A stretch of 40,955 nt of DNA from Tritrichomonas foetus (taxonomy: Eukaryota; Parabasalia; Tritrichomonadida; Tritrichomonadidae): contig MLAK01000780.1 of the NCBI GenBank assembly GCA_001839685.1, positions 1 through 40,955 on the forward strand, written 5' to 3'. Made by a program: the position numbers and the translations under genes. Below, piece by piece: positions 18,228 through 26,742 of the stretch. The notes beneath the pieces are model-generated. The model was given only the letters and a program-made list of their open reading frames with translations. It had not been told where the DNA came from and made no database searches. Each line of letters starts with the position of its first letter. Positions within the stretch are counted from its first letter, which is position 1.

Positions 18228-18671
18228 AATAGAATTCATATACACTTACTACAAACTTTGTTTTTATATATCTGTAAATAAACATATATATTATACATTC
18301 ATTATTAAATATCAATTTTCTTTCACGGTTTGAGTGATTGCATTCATCACATGATTTTTAGAATTTTTGTTCATAAATATTTATTGAAACATTAAGGATT
18401 CAAATTGAAGAAAATATTTAAGGAAAAAAAAAACTACTCTCATGAAATATTAATACTCTCCTATCCAAATATTCACTCGGGTGGAGATATAATAATCGTG
18501 ATTTACACTTGATATATGTCCTCATGCAAACAGTTGGGAATTGAGTACACAATAATAGTTATTTCAACAATTTTTCTTTCGAATATCTGAATGATCCACA
18601 TCTATTGAATCATATGATTATGTAAGTAATATCACTGTCCATTTTGAATGATTTTTTTAATTGCATTATGA
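18228..18671. other. AT-rich spacer, nothing recognised
   Basis: Downstream region of the TTLL gene, leading into the HSP70 remnant. No open frame or repeat stands out. Confidence 0.5.
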
Positions 18672-18941
18672 GGGTTTTATTTTGGCGTTCGTGATTCACT
18701 ATCGAATGAACAGTTTTCTTCTGCCTTATTACAAACTGATAAAGATACAATTAATCAAGAATTTATTGATATGCAATAATGGATAGAATCTAATTCTTAT
18801 GCTAGTGTTTCAGATTTCGAGTCTAAACAACATAACCTTGAAAGTAAATTTATACCTATTATGCCAAATGGTGCACTTAATTCTTCACTTAATGATATCT
18901 CAACACCTAATTGTCCAACACATGTTGAGGAAGATGATTAA
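18672..18941 (+). pseudogene. C-terminal remnant of a cytosolic HSP70
   Basis: One frame reads FGVRDSLSNEQF, then LLQTDKDTINQEFIDMQ, a TAA stop, WIESNSYASVSDFESKQHNL, ESKFIPIM and finally VEEDD and a stop. This matches the HSP70 C-terminal lid: NYAYSMRN..., SxxDKxTIxxxxxEAxxWL-(D/E)-SNQxAxxxEFExKQKELE and NPIM. The terminal EEDD corresponds to the EEVD tail that marks cytosolic HSP70s and binds TPR co-chaperones. The internal stop and the absence of the ATPase and substrate-binding domains upstream show it is dead. Position and frame (90 codons) are read directly; the family call rests on the known HSP70 C-terminus. Confidence 0.75.
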
Positions 18942-19172
18942 TAATGATTCTTCAATTGATTTATATTTCTATTTACAAATGATAACTCAATTTAGATAAA
19001 AAATAATGATAAACTCGATTCGTCTTTCATCTTCATCTTAAAATGATAGATTTTTATAATAATGTTATATTTATTGCGTTTTAGTATATTAGTGTAGAAG
19101 GTATCTGATGGATTTTCATTCTCACAAAACAATCCATTTTTTCAGATTCAATTTCATTCTCCAGAAACTTTT

Positions 19173-19591
19173 TCATCTTTGAACAGCAAAACCAATGAGC
19201 ACCATGACCAAAAGAATGAAATTATGGAATAGTGTTGAATAATCAAAAATCATTGCCTTTTTGATGGTCTTATTCCATGCTAGTGTTTCTTCAGGTATCA
19301 TAACTTCGACACTGTTGGTGTTTGTTATATATTTCTCGCAGAGTGAATATAAAATTGTCAGAAAGTTATTATTCCCAAAGCTACTGAACTATTAGTGAAA
19401 ATGTACTGTAATAATTATGAAATTATATACTTTTTCTTTTTAGTTATCATGTGAATGCAGCTTATCAATTGTGAAGAGCGTCGATAATTTTTTTTGATAT
19501 TAAATATGGTTGTTTTGTCAGCATATTTGTTATGAATATTGTTAAATGAATCAGCTGAACCCTTAAGTTCATTATTAACAAGCAAAGACAT
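19173..19591 (-). pseudogene. Cryptic two-part reading frame ending in a membrane anchor
   Basis: On the minus strand an ATG at 19591 opens 58 codons (MSLLVNNELKGSADSFNN..., stop at 19415). After a gap of 26 nt a second open stretch (19388-19173, 71 codons) ends with a hydrophobic tail (LFHNFILLVMVLIGFAVQR) directly before its stop. The second piece looks protein-like (SVEVMIPEETLAWNKTIKKA). The layout recalls a tail-anchored protein such as a SNARE, split by an intron or by decay. I see no T. vaginalis-type intron consensus (GTAYGT...ACTAACACACAG) between the parts. A promoter-like half element lies 65 nt upstream of the ATG. Confidence 0.3.
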
Positions 19592-19655
19592 ATTGAATCT
19601 AACGAGACAGTGAATGATTGATTATTTAAAAATGATTTATTTTGTTGACATCATT

Positions 19656-19679
19656 AAAAATAACCGTTTTTATATGGTC
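19656..19679 (-). promoter_or_regulatory. Partial composite promoter element, minus strand
   Basis: GACC plus ATATAAAAACGG is a close match to the copies at 38577 and 38618, but the last eight bases are TTATTTTT rather than AAAAAGTT. It faces the cryptic frame at 19591. Confidence 0.3.
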
Positions 19680-19787
19680 GTTTCGCACACGTTAAGACCT
19701 TTCAATTCTGAGATTAAATTTCGTATGTTTATTTTTTTGTCTCAGAAAAAGTGAATTTCATCAAAATCAAACGTGTATTTCTAAGTG

Positions 19788-20828
19788 ATGGCGCACTCTT
19801 CACGCGCGAAGACAGAGCCCGTCCAACCACAGATACCCGAATTCTTTTATGATTCCATCATGCTGGAAAACAATCGAGCGAATGATGTCGTCCGCGATAT
19901 AATCAGCCAGATTTTAAACGACGGAGCCGAAATTTTACACAAAAAAGAATTAAAATCGAAAAAACTCAATTTCGCAGCACGTTCTCTCACCAAAGAATTA
20001 CTTACAAACATCATCTGGGCGAAACCGACAATTGATTCAGATGATATTTCAGCCGAGCCAGACGACGATTTAATGATGCCACCAATTGACGAATGGGCCG
20101 GGGGTGTTCTTCCGGTCCGTGATGCCGAAGCAACCGGATTAAGAACAGCAGTCGATCCAACGCCAACTCCTAAGCCAACGCCTCACTCAGGACGTCGCAG
20201 ACAGAATACAGCCGCCGTTCCCAAATCTACGCCGGCTGAAACTACGATCGAAGTCAAACCGCCAACAGATTCAAAAAGTGCCACATCTCGCACAAGAACA
20301 GGCGTAAACACATCTTCTCGAAACGCTAGAAAGAAAGTCAAACCTCCTCCAACCGCCGCCGATACAATTTTACGAACATTTGAAGATGTAAGAAAACGCG
20401 CAAATGTAACCACTAAATCAGTCACAGTCGATGCTGATTTCACCGTAATTCAAATTACTGAGCCGCATGGGCTGCCACCTTCACTAATCGTTCCACGAAT
20501 TCAAACGAAGAAAATCGCGAAAAATGAGAAAACCGGAAATGAAAGGTCAATTGCAAGATCGACAAGGACGCCTCGTGCCACTATCAAAAAGCCAGAAGCT
20601 CCGAAAAAGAGACCCCCGCCGAAAATTGTTGAAACGGATCTTCCGAGATTTGACAATGAAGTGTCAGATCTCACTTTTTCAGAGAGAATAATGCTGTCAC
20701 CAGGTGTCACTTTCAAAGAAGGAAATGCTGTGAAAAGCAGACCACCACAGACAAATACCAATCAATTAACTAGAGCACAATACGAACAATATCTGGAGGA
20801 GATGATGAGAACAACAGAACAATCATAA
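19788..20828 (+). CDS. C2orf81/DUF4639-like protein, basic and proline-rich
   Basis: 346 aa starting at the ATG at 19788; the frame is also open through a GTG one codon earlier. The N-terminal part is helical: FFYDSIMLENNRANDVVRDI (19-38), then ISQILNDGAEIL (39-50). DEWAGGVLPVRDA follows at 101-113. This order (D-V-V-x-D-I-(L/I) helix, then a D-(E/S)-W-A-x-G-x-(L/V)-PV motif) is what I remember of the human C2orf81 family, which is restricted mostly to ciliated organisms. The rest is Pro/Thr/Arg/Lys-rich and probably disordered, ending with an acidic helix (YEQYLEEMMRTTEQS). A flagellar or microtubule role would fit. Base composition is more GC-rich than its flanks. Confidence 0.55.
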   Translation: MAHSSRAKTEPVQPQIPEFFYDSIMLENNRANDVVRDIISQILNDGAEILHKKELKSKKLNFAARSLTKELLTNIIWAKPTIDSDDISAEPDDDLMMPPIDEWAGGVLPVRDAEATGLRTAVDPTPTPKPTPHSGRRRQNTAAVPKSTPAETTIEVKPPTDSKSATSRTRTGVNTSSRNARKKVKPPPTAADTILRTFEDVRKRANVTTKSVTVDADFTVIQITEPHGLPPSLIVPRIQTKKIAKNEKTGNERSIARSTRTPRATIKKPEAPKKRPPPKIVETDLPRFDNEVSDLTFSERIMLSPGVTFKEGNAVKSRPPQTNTNQLTRAQYEQYLEEMMRTTEQS

Positions 20829-21180
20829 TTCTTTGGATATTCATTTTTTCTTTTTCCTTATACAATCATGTGAATGAGTGATGAGAATCCGAGACTGTTA
20901 AAAATTGATAATTTGTTTTAATTCTTTTTTTTTTTTTTTTCTCTCTCTTTTTTTTTAGATAGACTATATTGAATGAAAGGCCAAATAAATGTCAAATAAA
21001 GGCCAAAGGCTCGATGTATATTTCGAAAGAGCTCTTTCTCATTTTTTCATCTATATTTTTTCAAAAATTTTACAAAACGACGTTGTTTTGTAGGGTTTAA
21101 TCTTCATATCTATTCATATTCGTTTGTGTGACACTTCATTGGATTTTTGATGATATGGCAAGCACATTTGGAATGATTTT
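20829..21180. other. Spacer with pyrimidine tract
   Basis: A long T/C tract around 20917-20958 ends in TTTAGATAG. It is followed by two GGCCAAA boxes at 20980-21006 that resemble the first half of the promoter element. No coding frame is visible. Confidence 0.4.
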
Positions 21181-21204
21181 GACTAAATATGTATTCAAAA
21201 AGTT
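21181..21204 (+). promoter_or_regulatory. Composite promoter element
   Basis: GACT, AAATATGTATTC, AAAAAGTT. It ends 47 nt before the ATG at 21252. Confidence 0.55.
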
Positions 21205-21251
21205 TTGAGTTATTATGACAAGGAACTGAATTTATTTTTTTCCAAAAAAAA

Positions 21252-21623
21252 ATGCAATTTCAACCAACTCAGAGAGACGTCATCCAAGCTTTAATGAGAG
21301 CAAAACCAAGACCGATCGACACATCAATTGATATTCCTGACGTGAAACGAATTAAAGAAGTTATTTGCAACACGCCAATTCCTTATGAGGTTTTTGACAT
21401 GAACGCTAAGCCAAAACCTAAAAAAGAAGCCAAACCAGAGCTACAACAACCAAAGCCAAAAAGAGACGTCCTAGCAGAATTAAGACAGCTTCAAAATGTT
21501 CCTGCTAATAATGAGGGACCCCGCCGTGGAGTCCGCGATCAGCCAAATCGAAATGTTACATACAACAACTATGATGCATATGGAATGGACCCTTATGGTG
21601 ATGGATCGGATAACGACGATTAA
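21252..21623 (+). CDS. Small charged protein, unknown
   Basis: 123 aa, ATG to TAA, with a perfect-spacing promoter element 47 nt upstream, which supports the start. The N-terminal 45 residues (QRDVIQALMRAKPRPIDTSI, then VKRIKEVICNTPIPYEVFDM) could fold. They are followed by a Lys/Pro/Glu linker (KPKPKKEAKPELQQPKPKRD), a helix (VLAELRQLQN) and a Gly/Asn/Asp/Tyr-rich tail ending in DGSDNDD. I recognise no family. The same strand and orientation as the C2orf81-like gene upstream says little, as the spacer contains its own promoter-like element. Confidence 0.6.
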   Translation: MQFQPTQRDVIQALMRAKPRPIDTSIDIPDVKRIKEVICNTPIPYEVFDMNAKPKPKKEAKPELQQPKPKRDVLAELRQLQNVPANNEGPRRGVRDQPNRNVTYNNYDAYGMDPYGDGSDNDD

Positions 21624-21756
21624 TTAAATAATTAATGAGGCGCTAATGATATTGCAAGTGGTTTGTTCGTTATATTTGTGCTTATTGTAATAAAAACCTT
21701 TTTATTTTCTAATTTTTTTTTTTTAGATTTCGCGAACTTCTCTTATTCTTTTCAAA

Positions 21757-22225
21757 TGAAGAAATAAAGAACATGAAGAAATAAGAACATGAAGAAATAA
21801 GAACATGAAGAAATAAAGAANNNNNNNNNNNNNNNNNNNNNNNNNNNNNNNNNNNNNNNNNNNNNNNNNNNNNNNNNNNNNNNNNNNNNNNNNNNNNNNN
21901 NNNNNNNNNNNNNNNNNNNNNNNNNNNNNNNNNNNNNNNNNNNNNNNNNNNNNNNNNNNNNNNNNNNNNNNNNNNNNNNNNNNNNNNNNNNNNNNNNNNN
22001 NNNNNNNNNNNNNNNNNNNNNNNNNNNNNNNNNNNNNNNNNNNNNNNNNNNNNNNNNNNNNNNNNNNNNNNNNNNNNNNNNNNNNNNNNNNNNNNNNNNN
22101 NNNNNNNNNNNNNNNNNNNNNNNNNNNNNNNNNNNNNNNNNNNNNNNNNNNNNNNNNNNNNNNNNNNNNNNNNNNNNAACATGAAGAAATAAAGAACATG
22201 AAGAAATAAGAACATGAAGAAATAA
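21757..22225. repeat. 16/17-bp minisatellite (GAACATGAAGAAATAA) with an assembly gap
   Basis: Units GAACATGAAGAAATAA and the same with one extra A are visible on both sides of a run of N (21821-22177, 357 positions). About four copies are seen before the gap and about three after it. The true number of copies is unknown, because the N run probably stands for collapsed repeats. Both strands stay open through the units, but no protein is indicated. Confidence 0.85.
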
Positions 22226-23479
22226 GTAAATCAGGTAATAACATTCATGTTGATTTCATGATCTGAAAATTTGTGTAAATGATTGAAAAAGGTATAGCAC
22301 CTTAGCTAATAATGAAAAGATACGAGATTAATAAAGTCTGAATTACTAAAAAGTGAGTCCAAAATAGATGTCACAGTGTTAAAGGATAAGAATTTGGAAA
22401 GGGGTTCTGGATTGTCAAATTCAAGAAAAGTTGGATCTGGAATTCGATGAAATGATAAATGATTTGATCTTTATGATACCAAAATTCTGGGAACAATGCA
22501 AGAATCAGAATGAACTGATATTTTGAGAAAACACTGAATGATTTTACGGTATAAATGACTATTTCAATCCAACAAAGTACTTTCAGGGAATTGCTTGAAA
22601 TTAGAAATGAAGTAATATTCACAATTTTCTATATGATTGATCGATGTCAACTTTTATTTTATCATTTATTTGATTTACGAGCTATTCTTCCAAAATCATA
22701 CACTCAATATCTATCATTGACAGTGCTTTCAGATTTCGAATTTCAATCATCAAGTTTAAGTTGATTTAATATGAAGTGTATCTGAGGCATTTCGTTTTTT
22801 GTTAAAAAAATCCAAAAAATGCTTCTATTGACTCGATATATTGAATGAGAATACTTCTAGAAATGTAACCCGTTTTGATGTAGATTCACTGAGTGAATGT
22901 TTATTAAATTTGATATCCAATTTCTACAAATCTTGAAACTCTTAAAATTAATGATAAATTAAGCTCCAAAATTGTTTATTTTAAGAGGGTTTCTCACGAA
23001 TTTGATTTATTTATATATGGTAATGTTACTGTATACTGATTTTATGAAATATCCAAAGTCTAAGAAACACAATCATGATATTATTTCATCAAAAACTTTT
23101 AATGCTTTAAAAATTTGAGAGTAATGATCTAATCACAATGTACAAATGACATCATAGAACTATTTCATTCAATTTTCATTCTGTGAATGATCATCATTAA
23201 TTAATGAATTTGTGAGTTGGATGAAATAAATCATTCCCTAGGCTTCCACTTTTGACTAGGAAATGATTTCCTTCACCAAAAGTGCTACGGGAAAAGTAAT
23301 TAGAATCACAAATTCGATTATGATTTTGTGAAAAAGGAAAACTCGAAAAATATATTCAAAAAAAGAAAAAAGTTGACAAATAATATAAATTTATCACAAA
23401 TATATAACAAGTATCTGTTTGCTGTACATTCGGTGATTAACCGTTTTTCAAAGGTCAAAACAAGGTGAAATATGGGTAA
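22226..23479. other. Long decayed spacer with palindromes
   Basis: Scattered short frames without support: QEKLDLEFDEMINDLIFMIP around 22424-22483, a 69-codon ATG frame at 22555 and a frame around 22857-22927. A 15-nt identity to the broken USP occurs at 22431-22445. Palindromes include ATTCACT-G-AGTGAAT (22884-22898), TCATTAATTAATGA (23194-23207) and a two-stem structure at 23247-23284. I see no intact gene. Confidence 0.45.
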
Positions 23480-24124
23480 TTACATAACAAGTTTGGGTGA
23501 AGATAGATCTGTAAACATATTTCTTTCAGCCATTTTCTGGAAAGCTTTTGGTATATCACTTTCAAAGGCTGAAGATTGAAGTGCGGGTAATAATTGATTA
23601 ATTAGAACTTGATCGTTGGGATCGCCGATCCAAGGTGAAATTCGAACCAAGTTATTGAGATGCAAAAGCGCTGATCCTTCTAGATCGTCAACAATGAGAA
23701 CTTTATTGAGAGGTCTGTTAATTAAATTTAAATCTTTAACAGGATATCCATGGAAACAACGGCAGCTTTGCCTAAAAAAGCGATGGTTAACAGGAGTCTC
23801 CGGCAGGATTCGATCAATGATCTGATTTGCATAAGCCTCTGCTGATGCTGTGAAAAAGAAAATTTCATAGATTTGAGAAATTGCCTGTAAAAAATCGAAA
23901 AGACCTGGTCTGAATTGAACAAAAACTCTCCTCCTTCCAACCCTGATCGGGATTGAGTCAGAGTTCATTTTCAAAGGAGAGGAGTAGACGAGGGTCTCAT
24001 CCAAATCCAAAACAAGGACTGGGCGAAGGGAAACAACACTTTGCATAAGGGCTGGAATTTCCTGAACACTGCTAATGAGAATATCAGTGATTGGATTGTT
24101 GAATGCTGTGCATGTCTCTTGCAT
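23480..24124 (-). CDS. FCP1/SCP-type (NLI-interacting factor) protein phosphatase
   Basis: 214 aa. The HAD-type catalytic motif is intact: VLVLDLDETLV with Asp40, Asp42 and Thr44 (DxDxT). FFFTASAEAYANQIID (90-105) is the second motif, with Thr92, and VLIVDDLEGSALLHLNN (142-158) the acidic third motif, with Asp146-Asp147. The RPG at 72-74 and the following helix are also family hallmarks. These are Mg-dependent Ser phosphatases. Relatives act on the RNA polymerase II C-terminal tail (FCP1, SCP) or on membrane-shape regulators (Dullard). The absence of BRCT or membrane segments makes it SCP-like. The upstream minus strand has an AAAAAGTT box, but no GACY at the usual distance. Confidence 0.85.
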   Translation of the reverse strand: MQETCTAFNNPITDILISSVQEIPALMQSVVSLRPVLVLDLDETLVYSSPLKMNSDSIPIRVGRRRVFVQFRPGLFDFLQAISQIYEIFFFTASAEAYANQIIDRILPETPVNHRFFRQSCRCFHGYPVKDLNLINRPLNKVLIVDDLEGSALLHLNNLVRISPWIGDPNDQVLINQLLPALQSSAFESDIPKAFQKMAERNMFTDLSSPKLVM

Positions 24125-25833
24125 TTGGGGAAATTGATTTGAATTTTGATTTTCTAAAATATTGGAAAAATTAGTGAAAAAGTTTAGACAATGTAAAACA
24201 TTTTGTTTTGATCAACTTTCGACAAAACTTTTTGATGAAAACCGAAAAAGTTTTTTCTAAAATAAATTTTTACCAATTTGTGAAATTGTGAGAGATATAA
24301 GAATTGGAATGAATATGAATTCAAAATATTTCCAAATTACAGAAAAATTTGAATAAATTAACTGAGCGATATTGAATATTGAAAGAGCTCAGAAGTGAAG
24401 ATTATTTTTAATAAATTCAATTAAATTGGTTGAAATAATTATCAGTTTTTGAGATGAAATATTGAATTATATTCAAATTATGAAATGACATTTGTATTTC
24501 TATAAAAAAGTTTGTTAACAATAATTGAGAAAATTTAAACACATTTTCTATTGTCCAAACTTTTTGTATGTCAATCTTTTCAATTTTGTGAAAACACTTG
24601 TGAATTTCTATAACATCAGAAAATCGAATCACTAATTTCTTAATGATGTCCGTTTTATCTTGATAGTCAAACCAATGAGCATACTCATACTCTAAATATA
24701 ATATCCATATAGGGTAAATATTCTGTTTTTACACATGAAAACTGAGAGATTTAAATCATGAATATTATCTTCTTTCCTTCAGAATCTAATTCAATCTGAA
24801 TTGACTATAAACCGATTTTTTGTTATATTTACCAATTTGCATAAAAATGTTCTTTGTACAAATTTGAACTAAATATCAGATAACTTTGATTTTACTATAA
24901 TGAGAGATTTAACAAGTAATGAAAACTCTCAAATAGAATTTGCGCTTTCACTTGATTCTGAAAACTTACAAAAAGTTATCTTTTATAGAAAAATTCATTC
25001 ATTTAAAAAAAATGTAAAAATGAACTCCTTTCAAAATCCTCATAAAATTCACAAACTGACAATTTTTTCAGAATTATTTTTCACTTCAACAAGAATTCAG
25101 AAAACATTTTGAATAAAATCTAACTTACACTTCACTCTCTTTCGATCGAAGATCAAACATTATTTCTTTATTTGCTACTATATAATAAAAATTCATGAAG
25201 AAAAATTCATTTTTAGTGAATTCTCAAAAGCAAAAGCCTATACCACATTTTGTTAGAATTTTATTTCGCAATTCAACCAAATTAAACTTCAATTTCAATG
25301 GTTGAATCTTTATGGAATCTCAACATTCTGAGCAAGAAATTCCTAAACCATAAGCAATCTATTGTTCATATTGTAAACAGATCAATGAGTTAATTTGATT
25401 CTGAAGATTTGTCAATTTGAGTATTCGAAGATTGATCAATTTCTTTCATAAAATTCAATAATTTACATTTAACTTTGTAGTTCTACTTGCTGTAGTTTCT
25501 GTTGCAGTTTTTCTTTGAATGTTCTTCATTACAAAAATTGACGATAGTCATTTTAGATCAAAAAATGATCATAAATTCTGTTAAATTACAGTGATATAAA
25601 TTTCTAATATATAAATTATTCATTTTTTGAATTTTTCATCTTTTTTTTTCATTTCAAATTTCATCTTCCTCTTTCCTTGTCCTTTTCATTTACTTTTATT
25701 TTTCATTTAAACTTTTCTTTTGGATGACAAAAATAAGAGAAAACAACGAAATATAAAAATACATTTAATCAATCAACAAAAGTAGAGTTTTCTGCCACTC
25801 TAAACACCTACAGACAAATAACAATCTATAAAA
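24125..25833. other. Long AT-rich spacer
   Basis: A 70-codon ATG frame at 24900-25112 has no recognisable features and is probably chance or debris. A pyrimidine-rich stretch (about 25630-25730) lies just downstream of the NSE2 stop. Nothing else is convincing on either strand. Confidence 0.45.
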
Positions 25834-26472
25834 TCAGAGTTTCTCGTAATCATTTTCTTCAGCTTCTTTCTTCTTTGCCTCTCGGACCTTCCTTGTGATT
25901 TCTGGGTCTTCTCTGATGGAGTCTCTCGTAATGAATGACTTGCATGTTGACAGTGGACACTCAACAGCATGGTTGTAGCCTCGCGGGTTCTTCTGTGAAA
26001 TATAATTAAATATTGCATCCCTGTCGTAGACGTGATGGCAAACAGTTGATATAACTGGATGGTCTGGAAGTTTAGCTGTAATTGGACATATTAAACCTGA
26101 TGTAGAATCACCTCCTTTAAATTCGACATCTTCATCATTATCATCTCTATTTTGACCCGAGTCGATTCCATCTCGTGCCTGCATCAACTGTATTTTCTGT
26201 GCGTCAAGGATTGGTCGAGACATGATGAGCTGATTTGAAACTTGATGAAGAATTTCATCGTATGTTTCACCTTCGTTACTTCCTCGAAGAATATCTGTAT
26301 ATATTTGAAACTCTTGCTGTAAATCGATGAGTGATGAAAAGGCTTGTTTCGATTTGGCTACGATATCGGGCATTTCGAGCTCTTTTGCATATTTCCATGT
26401 ATCACCACATGAATTAATGCTTTCTTGGAGTTGATTAAGAATGTAAGTATGATTTTGCGTCGTGAATGCCAT
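25834..26472 (-). CDS. NSE2: NSE2/MMS21-type SP-RING SUMO E3 ligase
   Basis: 212 aa. The N-terminal half is helical, as in NSE2 proteins that bind the coiled-coil arm of SMC5. After an acidic linker comes the SP-RING: LICPITAKLPDHPVISTVC (127-145), HHVYDRDAI and ECPLSTCKSF. The zinc ligands visible are Cys145, His147, Cys172 and Cys177, with Cys129 as the structural cysteine. This C..CxH..C..C spacing and the short total length distinguish NSE2 from PIAS/Siz proteins. NSE2 is the SUMO ligase subunit of the SMC5/6 complex, acting in repair and chromosome segregation. The C-terminus is a charged helix (TRKVREAKKKEAEE). It is divergently transcribed from the GYF gene. Confidence 0.85.
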   Translation of the reverse strand: MAFTTQNHTYILNQLQESINSCGDTWKYAKELEMPDIVAKSKQAFSSLIDLQQEFQIYTDILRGSNEGETYDEILHQVSNQLIMSRPILDAQKIQLMQARDGIDSGQNRDDNDEDVEFKGGDSTSGLICPITAKLPDHPVISTVCHHVYDRDAIFNYISQKNPRGYNHAVECPLSTCKSFITRDSIREDPEITRKVREAKKKEAEENDYEKL

Positions 26473-26574
26473 GTTCTATATGTAGTTCAAAGATGAATCA
26501 ATCTTGAGATTTATAAACGGTCATCAACATCCTTTCAGCCATAACTTTTTCAATATGAATGACATAAACATTAA

Positions 26575-26598
26575 AACTTTTTCAATATTTACATAGTC
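26575..26598 (-). promoter_or_regulatory. Composite promoter element of the NSE2 gene
   Basis: Read on the minus strand: GACT, ATGTAAATATTG, AAAAAGTT. It ends 102 nt before the NSE2 ATG. A second ATTGAAAAAGTT lies closer to the gene. Confidence 0.55.
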
Positions 26599-26615
26599 TT
26601 TCCATCGATATATAT

Positions 26616-26639
26616 GGCCATATAAGTACCTAAAAAGTA
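26616..26639 (+). promoter_or_regulatory. Composite promoter element of the GYF gene
   Basis: GGCC, ATATAAGTACCT, AAAAAGTA. It ends 103 nt before the ATG at 26743 and lies 17 nt from the oppositely oriented NSE2 element, so the two form a divergent promoter. Confidence 0.5.
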
Positions 26640-26663
26640 GTTATTATCATCAACTCTATTTGA

Positions 26664-26709
26664 GGAGAACGTTTATGAATATTTAATTGCGACTAAATAA
26701 ACGTTCTCC
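26664..26709. promoter_or_regulatory. Perfect 13-bp inverted repeat before the GYF gene
   Basis: GGAGAACGTTTAT and ATAAACGTTCTCC, separated by 20 nt, 33 nt upstream of the ATG. The spacer and second arm contain GACTAAATA, a half match to the promoter element. Confidence 0.45.
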
Positions 26710-26742
26710 CACCCAAATTTTTTCGAAACTTTAGATTTTAAA

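Larger units (their letters stand above)
18942..19787. other. Spacer containing a cryptic minus-strand frame
   Basis: See the separate entry for 19173-19591. On the plus strand there is nothing convincing. The upstream region of the gene at 19788 contains CGTTTTTATATGGTCGTTTC, which on the minus strand is the first 16 positions of the composite element. Confidence 0.4.

Noticed and set aside
20917..20958. Pyrimidine tract followed by TTTAG as a 3' splice site
   Set aside because: No matching 5' splice site or disrupted coding frame needs an intron there.
21709..22244. Long frames across the N run
   Set aside because: They are open only because N positions cannot create stops and because the repeat unit lacks stops in two frames.
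24900..25112. 70-codon ATG frame as a gene
   Set aside because: No motif, no promoter element and ordinary spacer composition.
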